Part shown: positions 17,743-25,146 of the stretch, piece after piece
How the letters are laid out: the number at the start of each line of letters is the position of its first letter
Position numbering within the stretch: the stretch's first letter is position 1
Assembly (NCBI GenBank): GCA_963751955.1
Contig: CAVVWM010000010.1
Coordinates: forward strand, 1 to 64,000
Length of the DNA: 64,000 nucleotides
Reading direction: 5' to 3'
Source of the DNA: JABDIY01 sp963751955
GTDB taxonomy: Bacteria; Actinomycetota; Acidimicrobiia; Acidimicrobiales; SZUA-35
Made by a program: the position numbers and the translations under genes
Notes under the pieces: model-generated
What the model was told of the DNA's origin: nothing
Database searches by the model: none
The model's input: only the letters and a program-made list of their open reading frames with translations

Positions 17743-18449
17743 CTTGTCGAGGCCATCCGGTAGCCGACGCCCCTGACCGTTTTGATATGGCGCACGCCGT
17801 TGGCGTCGATCTTCTTGCGAAGGTTTCCGATGTGCACATCGACGACATGATCGTCGAACCAGGAGTCTCCCCACACGGTCTCCAGTAGGAGCTGGCGGGA
17901 GTAGACCATCTTCGGGTTCGAACTGAGTGTTGCGAGGAGATCGAACTCGATTCTGGTGAGCTCCAGGGGTTCCCCGCCGGCGGAAACTTCGCGTGAGTCG
18001 GTGTTCAGCTCGAGGTCGCCGACTTGGGTCGACGTTGATTCCTCGTGGATCGATCCCGTGCGGGGTCGGCGTAGAAGAACGTTCACCCGGGCCACCAGTT
18101 CTCGTGGTGAGAATGGTTTGGTCATGTAGTCGTCGGCACCCACGGCGAGGCCGATCAGTTTGTCGACTTCGGCGTCTTTGCCGGTGACCATGATGATGTA
18201 GGCGTCGGTGAAGGTGCGGAGCTGACGACATACTTCGGTGCCGTCCAGGCCGGGCAGGACGAGATCCAATAACACCACGTCGGGCTGGAACGCTCGGACG
18301 TGTTCAAGGGCTTCCTCGCCCGTGGCAACAACCGACACGCGGTAGCCATCGGCTTCCAGCGCTACCTGGAGGATCTTCTGAAACTCGGGCGCGTCCTCAA
18401 CCACAAGGATTCTGGCTTGATCAGATCCAGTACCAGGATGGAGACGCAT
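17739..18449 (-). CDS. OmpR/PhoB-family response regulator
   Basis: 236 residues. The receiver domain has the acidic pair (ILVVEDAPEF), phospho-acceptor Asp in LLDLVLPGLDG, Thr in MVTGKD and Lys in DYMTKPFSPRE. The C-terminal winged helix has the recognition helix region WFDDHVVDVHIGNLRKKI and wing RGVGYRM. The ATG at 18449 is preferred over the adjacent in-frame GTG at 18452. It is convergent with the H-NOX operon and shares the stop-codon palindrome, so it is a likely final acceptor of that relay. It is also the best local candidate to bind the CTTGA direct repeats; both roles are inference. Confidence 0.9.
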   Translation of the reverse strand: MRLHPGTGSDQARILVVEDAPEFQKILQVALEADGYRVSVVATGEEALEHVRAFQPDVVLLDLVLPGLDGTEVCRQLRTFTDAYIIMVTGKDAEVDKLIGLAVGADDYMTKPFSPRELVARVNVLLRRPRTGSIHEESTSTQVGDLELNTDSREVSAGGEPLELTRIEFDLLATLSSNPKMVYSRQLLLETVWGDSWFDDHVVDVHIGNLRKKIDANGVRHIKTVRGVGYRMASTS

Positions 18450-18479
18450 CACGATTCAATGAACGGCATCCAGTGAAGT

Positions 18480-18641
18480 TCGCTTTAGGCCAGGCAACCA
18501 GGATCAGGCGGATCGAAGAAAAAGGAGAGTCCGGGTTCGGATCTTGATTTGGTGTCGGTTGGCCGTCAGATACCCGATTGACCAGGTCGCTGATCCACTC
18601 AGCGAACTTCATGCCACCATCATGACCAGGGGGTATGACAG
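18480..18641 (-). pseudogene. Relic of a DUF222/HNH (13E12-type) gene with its upstream box
   Basis: Read on the minus strand, a start-like MKF is followed by AEWISDLVNRVSDGQPTPNQ. This matches the internal segment AGWISDLVDRVSDDGQT of the intact DUF222 protein at 51967-53259, while MKF matches the N-terminus of the copy at 38 kb. Nucleotide similarity around 18555-18610 is obvious by eye. At 18628-18641 lies the AGGGGGTATGACAG element that also sits just upstream of the two other copies. A large internal deletion removed most of the N-terminal domain, and the HNH part is gone. Apart from this relic the 18450-18767 gap holds nothing recognisable. Confidence 0.7.
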
Positions 18642-18767
18642 AGGTCGAAGACCCGGTTCTGCCATGACCGGGACTAGGGGCTGCGGGACCTCGGGCCCTA
18701 GTCCCAGGACGTATGGTTGCCCACAATCCACCGCAGGAGACCCTGCCAACCCGAGAGGACGCGTTTG

Positions 18768-20019
18768 ATGGAGCTGACCGAGCAGATGGACCCCTTTGAT
18801 GCGGTCAACTACTTCTTCAACCGAGCAGCCACTATCGCCAACGTGTCGGCATCTACAAGGACCGTTCTCGAGACGCCCCACCGCGAGCTGCGAGTTGAGG
18901 TGCAGATTCGACGCGACAGCGGAGTTCTCGAGACCTACATCGGCTATCGAGTACAGCACGACAACGCCCGAGGGCCGTTCAAGGGTGGGGTTCGTTATCA
19001 CCCGGCGGCGGCGATCGAGGAAGTCCGGGCTCTGGCCTCGCTGATGACATGGAAGACAGCGTTGGTCGATGTTCCCTTCGGCGGGGCCAAAGGAGGGATC
19101 GCCGTCGATGTGAGAGGTTTCAGCCCCAATGAACTAGAACGTCTCACCCGTGTCTACGTCCGCCAGATCGCCAAACTCATCGGCCCGAACACCGATGTCC
19201 CGGCCCCGGACATGTACACCAATGAGCAGGTCATGGCCTGGTTCCTCGATGAGTACGAGCAACTGCACGGTCATGCGCCAGCGGCGGTCACGGGTAAACC
19301 TCTGGCGCTCGGTGGTTCACCGGGACGGCTCGAGGCCACGGGGCGGGGAGTGATCATGGTGCTGGGTGAGATTCTCTCAGAGCTGGGATGGCAACCTGAT
19401 GAGACGACCATCGCCATCCAGGGTTTCGGCAACGTCGGGTCGTGGGCTGGACGACTCGCTCATCGCGCCGGCTACAAGGTCGTGGCAGTCTCTGACAGCA
19501 AAGGCTGTGCGTACTGCGCCGACGGCATCGACATCGACGCCCTTGCGGTTCACCGCACCACCACCGGAGCGTTGGAGGGGTTCGACGATGTACGAGATTC
19601 TCCCCGGCGACGATGTGCTGACGCTGCCGGTCGATGTGCTGATTCCCGCCGCGCTTGGCGAGGTCATCAACGCCGAGAACGCAGAGCACATTCGAGCGAA
19701 GGTGATTCTCGAGGGGGCCAACCATCCCGTCACCCCGTGGGCTGATGCGGTGCTCACCGAGCGGGGCATCACGATCGTGCCCGACATTCTTGCCAACGCC
19801 GGTGGAGTAACGGTCAGCTACTTCGAGTGGGTCCAGAACATGCAGCATTTCCGTTGGACCCAGACCCAAGTGAATGACCAGCTCGAGAAGCGAATGGTCG
19901 ATGCCTACCGGCTGGTGACGGTGGTCGCTCGAGACCGCCAGTGCACCCTGAGAGAGGCTGCCTTCGTGATCGCGGTTGAACGGGTTGCCGAAGCCTCGGC
20001 GCTGCGCGGAATGTTGTAG
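18768..20019 (+). CDS. Glutamate/leucine-type amino-acid dehydrogenase (apparent frameshift)
   Basis: Glu/Leu/Phe/Val dehydrogenase of about 416 residues that interconverts an amino acid and its 2-oxoacid with NAD(P). The substrate-binding region reads GPFKGGVRYHP and the catalytic-lysine region MTWKTALVDVPFGGAKGG. The cofactor domain has IQGFGNVG. The first frame becomes nonsense after GALEGFDDV, and the true continuation (EILPGDDVLTLPVDVLIPAA, later LANAGGVTVSYFEWVQN) is in the next frame, giving a one-base shift near 19585-19590. The ATG at 18768 follows GAGAGGACGCG. By length and pattern it is closest to GDH; specificity for glutamate is likely but not proven. Confidence 0.85.
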
Positions 20020-20044
20020 TCAATTTGCACGATAGGTCATGGCC

Positions 20045-21361
20045 TTAGGAGCCGAGGTGGTGCAGGATCCGTTCGTACAGCGCTGCGGTGCGTTCCACTG
20101 ACTCGACCGACACCCGCTCGTCGTGGCCGTGGAAACGGGAAAGGAGGTCCGAGAAGTTGGTTTGGTCGTCGTACAAACCAACTCCGTAGGCCGCTGTCCC
20201 TCGCTTGCGCCAGAAGCGGGCGTCGGTGGCAACCGGCATGAGCGTGGGCACAAGGTTGCGGTGGCCTTCGAGGTCGTGAACGCTCTCGGCGATGGCGTGC
20301 CACATTGCGGTGTCGGTGGGGCTGATCGTGGCGGGATTGTTGCTGCGCGATTCGATTTCCACCGCATCACCTGCTGGCCCCATCGCGTGGCGAAGATGGT
20401 CCTCAACCGCCTCACGAGCCATTCCTGGCAAGGCTCGAATGTCGAGTTCTGTCTTGGCCCGATCGGCGATGATGTTGGCTTTGGTCCCCATTCGAGCCTG
20501 GTTGGCAGAGATCGTCAGATGGGTTGAGGCGTGCACGTAGCTGGCGAACACCGGGTCGGTTTCGGCAATGGCATCGATGGCCTCGTCGACACGATCGGGA
20601 TCCTTGAGTGCGTCGCTGAGTTCGGTCGTTACTCCGATGCCGTCGACGAACTCGGTCCATTGGTCGCCTATCTCCGCCGGTGATGGTGCGGCCAGCAGGT
20701 TGTGGAGGGCGTGGACCATCTTCTCCAGGGCATTGTCGGTGCCGTAGGGCGAGGAACCATGCGCTGGAATCCCGGTGGTCTTGAGGCGGGCGAAGAAGCT
20801 GCCTTTCTCGCCGATCGAAACCGGTATGGCCTGGCTGGTGCCGGTCATCGGATAGGCCACTTCGGTGAGCAGAAAGTCGGCGCCAACCAGATCCCAGTGA
20901 TCCCTGGTCAATCGGTAGGACCCTTTCATTCCGCCGGCTTCTTCGTCGGCTACCGCTGCGAAAATCAGGTCGCCGCGTGGTTGTAGTTCTCCCCGCACAT
21001 ACGGCCGTATTGCGTGAGCGCAGGCGGCGACGATGTTGAGCATGTCCACGGCGCCACGTCCGTAGATGAACCCGCCGATGATGTCGGCCGCGAAGGGGTC
21101 TTGGGTCCAGCCCTCGGGGTCGGCGGGAACCACGTCGAGGTGGGGGACCATGGCCAGTGATGGGGCGTCGGGATCGGTTCCGGCGATCCGGTAGACGAGT
21201 GATTGGCGACCCGGGGCAGGTTCGAATATTTGGCCTTCAACCCCTATGAAGTCCTGCAGAGTGGTAACCGATCGATGTTCTTGTCCGCTCTCGGGAAGGC
21301 CGGTGTTGACGCACGCATTCCTGATCATTGTCCGGAGCAGCTCGACTACATCCGAACTCAT
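20045..21361 (-). CDS. M20-family metallopeptidase / deacylase
   Basis: 438 residues. Zinc-binding motifs of the M20 family are clear: PHLDVVPAD, YGRGAVDMLN and the catalytic ADEEAGG. A dimerisation domain interrupts the catalytic domain around residues 200-320 (GIPAHGSSPYGTDNAL). Such enzymes cleave C-terminal or N-acyl amino acids and dipeptides. The ATG at 21361 overlaps the stop of the upstream aminotransferase gene (ATGA), so the two are co-translated. The substrate is undetermined. Confidence 0.9.
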   Translation of the reverse strand: MSSDVVELLRTMIRNACVNTGLPESGQEHRSVTTLQDFIGVEGQIFEPAPGRQSLVYRIAGTDPDAPSLAMVPHLDVVPADPEGWTQDPFAADIIGGFIYGRGAVDMLNIVAACAHAIRPYVRGELQPRGDLIFAAVADEEAGGMKGSYRLTRDHWDLVGADFLLTEVAYPMTGTSQAIPVSIGEKGSFFARLKTTGIPAHGSSPYGTDNALEKMVHALHNLLAAPSPAEIGDQWTEFVDGIGVTTELSDALKDPDRVDEAIDAIAETDPVFASYVHASTHLTISANQARMGTKANIIADRAKTELDIRALPGMAREAVEDHLRHAMGPAGDAVEIESRSNNPATISPTDTAMWHAIAESVHDLEGHRNLVPTLMPVATDARFWRKRGTAAYGVGLYDDQTNFSDLLSRFHGHDERVSVESVERTAALYERILHHLGS

Positions 21362-22581
21362 GGCCGGCTTCCCTCGACGGCCCGGTGGAGTCGTGCGATG
21401 GCGTCTTCGATGAGTTCTGTGGGTGCAGCGATGGTCATACGGGCGAAGCCGGCGCCCTCTCGGCCGAACCAATGGCCAGGGCTCAATCCGAGACGTACTG
21501 ATGTTGCCAGCCAGTCGGCCAGTTCTGGTACGTCCATCCCGAGCAGGGTGAAGTCGAGCCAGGCGAGGTAGGTGCCTTCGAGATCGACGAGTCGGATCTC
21601 CTCGGGAAGTTGGCTGCGCAGCAATTCAGCATTGGCTTGTACGAGGTCGAGCAGAGCGTCGAGCCAGTGAGCTCCGGTGGAATAGGCCGCCTCGAATGCG
21701 GTCAGACCGAACACGTTGTTGCGGGTGAGATGAAGCCTTGAACTCTTCGACTCGAAGAGATCAACCACCTCGTCGCTGTCGGTGATGATCAGCGTGTCGC
21801 AGACCCCAGCCAGTCCGAATGTCTTGATGGGCCCGTGTAGTGCAGCCCACCGGGTTCGGGCGGTGGTTGCCATCGTGGCGAAGGGTGTGAACGAATGGGG
21901 ACTCAATGTGAGGTCGGCATGGATTTCGTCGGCGATCACAAAGACATCATGGCGAGCACAGATCTCGGCTACCGCCGCCAGTTCGGTTGCTGTCCACACT
22001 CGTCCCACGGGGTTGTGCGGATTGCAGAGGATCAGCGCCGTTGTCGACGTGTCGGCTGCTTTGTTCTCCAGGTCGTCAAGGTCGATTCGATAGCCGCCGT
22101 CGGTGAACTGTAGGGCGTTCCGCACCACGGTTCGCTCGGCCGAGGTGACCAGCGGTTTGAAGTCGGTGAACACCGGAGGCTGCAAGATCACGCCATCACC
22201 GGGTTGGGTCAGTTGTTCGATCAGCACGCCGATCGATGTGCCGACGCTTGGGCTCACCAGGGTCGCCAGACCGGTTTGGTTCCAGTTGTGGCGCTCCGAC
22301 ATCCAGGCCCAGAAGCTGTCGGCGAGGGCGTCAGGTCGAGTCTCATAGCCAAACCAGCCAGTGGCGGCTCGGGTTTGGAGGGCGGCGGTGATGCTGGGCG
22401 CAAGATCGAGGTAGGGCTCGGCGATCCACAAGGGCAGCAGTCCTTCGCTGCCGCCAAAGTGGCGGTCGAGGGTGGCCGGGTCGACAGCCTGAGCATAGGG
22501 CGTCAGATGCAGGGGTCTGCCGGTCAAGGGATCACCGCCCAGGCATGCCACATGGCAGAACCGTAGTTTGTGCAGGACCAT
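21358..22581 (-). CDS. PLP-dependent aminotransferase class I/II, MalY/PatB type
   Basis: 407 residues, fold-type I. It has the N-terminal PLWIAEPYLDLAP (the MalY/PatB-like W-x-A-E/D region), LILCNPHNPVGRVW, VIADEIHADL and the PLP lysine in GPIKTFGLAG. This group includes cystathionine beta-lyases and aminotransferases. Coupling with an M20 peptidase suggests amino-acid or sulphur-compound breakdown. The first ~20 residues (MVLHKLRFCHVACLGGDPLT) are not conserved in the family, so the true start may be downstream. Confidence 0.85.
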   Translation of the reverse strand: MVLHKLRFCHVACLGGDPLTGRPLHLTPYAQAVDPATLDRHFGGSEGLLPLWIAEPYLDLAPSITAALQTRAATGWFGYETRPDALADSFWAWMSERHNWNQTGLATLVSPSVGTSIGVLIEQLTQPGDGVILQPPVFTDFKPLVTSAERTVVRNALQFTDGGYRIDLDDLENKAADTSTTALILCNPHNPVGRVWTATELAAVAEICARHDVFVIADEIHADLTLSPHSFTPFATMATTARTRWAALHGPIKTFGLAGVCDTLIITDSDEVVDLFESKSSRLHLTRNNVFGLTAFEAAYSTGAHWLDALLDLVQANAELLRSQLPEEIRLVDLEGTYLAWLDFTLLGMDVPELADWLATSVRLGLSPGHWFGREGAGFARMTIAAPTELIEDAIARLHRAVEGSRP

Positions 22582-22622
22582 CGGACCTACCGGCGAATCG
22601 TGAATGGATCGAGACTGGAGCC

Positions 22623-22979
22623 ATGGGTAACGCCAAGCGAAAGAAGATCGCCAGCACGGACAAGACGACCAACCTCGACATCCCGGTGACGGGCGAACTT
22701 TCGCTGGACGAGATGGAGTCGGTGCTCGGTGACGTAGCGACCGACCTGGGGCTGCATTTCTCGCACATCACCGTGCTGGGAACGCGGCGTTACCCCCGAA
22801 ACCGTCACTGGCATTTGAAGCAGGACCCGCGGACGAAAGGCTGCCTCGACGTTACGTACTGGCCCGAAGGTTCGTTGATGTGGATCTCGATGCGTAACTA
22901 CGAACCGGAGTGGGTGCACAAATCGGGCCGTCAGCTTGGCGCCGAACTCCAGCTACATCTCGCCGCCCGCTGCGACTGA
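22623..22979 (+). CDS. Small protein of unknown function
   Basis: 118 residues with a basic start (MGNAKRKKIAST), an acidic helix (GELSLDEMESVLGDVATDLG) and a beta-rich end with many aromatic residues (HWHLKQDPRTKGCLDVTYWP, LMWISMRNYEPEW). GGAG lies seven bases before the ATG. No membrane segment and no recognised motif. It stands alone between the divergent aminotransferase and the MaoC-domain gene. Confidence 0.65.
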   Translation: MGNAKRKKIASTDKTTNLDIPVTGELSLDEMESVLGDVATDLGLHFSHITVLGTRRYPRNRHWHLKQDPRTKGCLDVTYWPEGSLMWISMRNYEPEWVHKSGRQLGAELQLHLAARCD

Positions 22980-23024
22980 CCGGCGGCTTCGAGAACGTGC
23001 GGCGTAGTGACGTACTCTGAGCCT

Positions 23025-23873
23025 ATGTCGGGACGCCCTGGGTATGAGGAACTTGTTGCCAAGCGTGGTCGTGAGGTGGCTGATGAGATCATTGCTGGTG
23101 CGGAGATGTACGGCGATTCGGCTCATCAGGACTGGAACACTGCGCTGGCATGGGCGATCGAACAGTACGACCGACCCGACGACCCGACGCTCGTGGCCCA
23201 GCAGAACGAGAACGCCCGCCTCTACAACGATCTGATGAAGCGGCGGGGCGACGAGGGTCGACGCATTCTGTACCTGGCCACAGAACTAGGTGGCGACGCG
23301 TACGACCATCCCGGCCGCCTCATTCGGGCCGAAGCAATCTATGACGCCGAAGGATGGCGGCTGCCAGCGGACCCTTCGACGCGGGACGAGGTCGATTGGG
23401 CCAAAGCCCGAGCCCAGGCGTTGGTGAATGTTCATGAGCGATATTTCGACGATTGGTCCGTTGGCGAGGTATTCGAAACCGACTCTCACAAGATGATCGC
23501 AGAGCGTATGTGGTCCTTCGCCGAAGAGTTCGATCCCCAGCCATTCCACGTGGATCCCGAGGCAGCGGAAGCGAGCATCTATGGGGGTCTGATCGCCAGC
23601 GGCTGGCACACCGGGTCGGTGCTGATGCGACTTGCTACAACACTGCTGGGTTCTTCGAGCATGGGCTCTCCCGGCGTCGACAAGCTGCGCTGGACCGCGC
23701 CGGTGCGAGCCGGCGACCAACTGCGGCTACGCCTCACAGTTCTCGACACCCGAACCTCTGAGTCCAAACCCGACCGAGGCATCCTCAGGCTCAAGCAGGA
23801 GCTGCTGAACCAGAGGCACGAGGTTGTGATGTCGCTGGAGGCAAGCCTGTTCATGAAACGCAGGGGCTCGTGA
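23025..23873 (+). CDS. Protein with C-terminal MaoC-like hot-dog domain and an unassigned N-terminal domain
   Basis: 282 residues. From about residue 135 on it is a MaoC acyl-dehydratase/hydratase-like hot-dog: VHERYFDDWSVGEVFETDSHK, FAEEFDPQPFHVDPEAAEAS and GGLIASGWHTGSVLMRL. The D-x-x-P-x-H hydratase pattern is present (DPQPFH). The N-terminal ~130 residues are helical and charged (GYEELVAKRGREVADEIIAG) and not recognised. The ATG at 23025 is chosen; a GTG at 23007 is also in frame. It could hydrate a 2-enoyl-CoA. Confidence 0.75.
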   Translation: MSGRPGYEELVAKRGREVADEIIAGAEMYGDSAHQDWNTALAWAIEQYDRPDDPTLVAQQNENARLYNDLMKRRGDEGRRILYLATELGGDAYDHPGRLIRAEAIYDAEGWRLPADPSTRDEVDWAKARAQALVNVHERYFDDWSVGEVFETDSHKMIAERMWSFAEEFDPQPFHVDPEAAEASIYGGLIASGWHTGSVLMRLATTLLGSSSMGSPGVDKLRWTAPVRAGDQLRLRLTVLDTRTSESKPDRGILRLKQELLNQRHEVVMSLEASLFMKRRGS

Positions 23874-24018
23874 CGGATCCGTCCGGGTCGCTGGTCGATG
23901 AGGTATTCAACGCATCTTCTCGGTGTCGAAATGACTGCTGACAGCCACGAATCCGCTGAGGCATGCCAACGTCTCGTCTCCGAAGCCGCCTTTGAGCTCT
24001 CCAACTAGGGTTGTGCCC

Positions 24019-24684
24019 ATGGTCGTGAGGTTGGTGGTCGCCGAGGACAGTTTCCTCATGCGGGAGGGGATCGCTACGGCCCTGGGCTTCGATGATGACC
24101 TGGACTTGGTCGAGACGTGTGAGTCGTTTGAGGAGCTGCTGGCATCGGTCGAGGAACACCGGCCCGATGTAGTGCTCACCGACATCCGGATGCCACCAAC
24201 TCACAGCGACGAGGGCATCCAGGCCGCCATGTTGATCCGCACGAAATACCCCGAGACCGGTGTTGTCGTGCTCAGCCAATACGTCGAACCGGCCTACGCG
24301 CTGCGACTGTTCGAGGACGGCTCCGAGGGTCGGGCTTATCTGCTCAAAGAACGGGTGGGCGACGTAAACGAACTAGCTGCCGCAGTCCGGACGGTCGCCG
24401 ACGGTGGCACCGTGGTGGATCCAAAAGTCGTCGATGCGCTCATCGCCGGTCGTTCGGCCGGATCCTCGGTGTTCGATCGTCTGACCGAGCGGGAGCGGGA
24501 TGTGCTGGCCCAGATGGCAATGGGCGGGAGCAACAAGGCGGTCGGTGAGGCGCTGTACATCTCGCCCCGATCGGTCGAGAAGCACATCAATGCGATCTTC
24601 ACCAAGCTCGATCTGACCCGAAGCGAGGAGACCCATCGCCGGGTGCAGGCAGTCCTGATGTACCTGGGCGAGGAATCGACGTGA
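24019..24684 (+). CDS. NarL/LuxR-family response regulator
   Basis: 221 residues. The receiver begins RLVVAEDSFLMREG, with phospho-acceptor Asp in LTDIRMPPT and Lys in AYLLKERV. The C-terminal LuxR helix-turn-helix reads LTERERDVLAQMAMGGSNKA then ISPRSVEKHINAIFTKL. An ATG at 24019 is preferred; an earlier frame start at 23992 lacks support. It lies upstream of a receiver-only protein and both converge on two membrane kinases, so the four genes form a probable signalling module. The upstream 145-bp gap shows no clear regulatory site. Confidence 0.9.
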   Translation: MVVRLVVAEDSFLMREGIATALGFDDDLDLVETCESFEELLASVEEHRPDVVLTDIRMPPTHSDEGIQAAMLIRTKYPETGVVVLSQYVEPAYALRLFEDGSEGRAYLLKERVGDVNELAAAVRTVADGGTVVDPKVVDALIAGRSAGSSVFDRLTERERDVLAQMAMGGSNKAVGEALYISPRSVEKHINAIFTKLDLTRSEETHRRVQAVLMYLGEEST

Positions 24685-24736
24685 CCGTGGTAGCCCGCCC
24701 TTGATCGGGGGACAGCCCGGTTGGCGAACCCAGCAC

Positions 24737-24765
24737 CGTCGTTCATGATCAGCTCATGAACGACG
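24737..24765. promoter_or_regulatory. Perfect 12-bp inverted repeat across the start codon of the receiver gene
   Basis: CGTCGTTCATGA (24737-24748), spacer TCAGC, TCATGAACGACG (24754-24765). The second arm contains the ATG (24756-24758) of the next gene. As RNA this is a stable hairpin that would bury the start codon; as DNA it could be an operator. No other 12-bp perfect palindrome was noticed nearby. Confidence 0.6.
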
Positions 24766-25145
24766 TCCGGGTTCTCATCGTTGACGATCAGGCACCGTTT
24801 CGGGAAGCGTCCCGAATGGTCGTGGAGATGACTGACGGGTTCGAGGTGGCCGGTGAAGCCGCCGACGGTGAAGAAGCGGTCGAGCTGACCGAGCGACTAC
24901 GGCCCGATCTCGTGCTGATGGACGTCAAAATGCCCAAGATGGATGGACTTGAAGCCACTCGCAAGATCATGGAAACCAGCGATCCGCCGCTGGTGCTTGT
25001 GTTGTCGACGCACGAGTCGGGCAGCTTCGCAGAGCCTTCGGTGCTGGCCGGCGCCGCCGGGTTCATACCGAAGTCCGACTTCAGCATGGAGGCCCTCGAG
25101 TCGCACTGGAACCGGCTTGCACCGGTCGATCAGCGGGACCCCTGA
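24756..25145 (+). CDS. Single-domain response regulator (receiver only)
   Basis: 129 residues, all receiver: VLIVDDQAPFREASRMVVEM, phospho-acceptor Asp in VLMDVKMPKMDG, Ser/Thr in LVLSTHESG and Lys in GFIPKSDFS. The N-terminus resembles NarL-type receivers but there is no output helix-turn-helix after residue ~120. It probably acts as a phosphate sink, an adaptor or a competitor for the LuxR-type regulator encoded 71 bp upstream. Its stop lies one base from the stop of the convergent kinase gene. Confidence 0.85.
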   Translation: MNDVRVLIVDDQAPFREASRMVVEMTDGFEVAGEAADGEEAVELTERLRPDLVLMDVKMPKMDGLEATRKIMETSDPPLVLVLSTHESGSFAEPSVLAGAAGFIPKSDFSMEALESHWNRLAPVDQRDP

Positions 25146-25146
25146 C

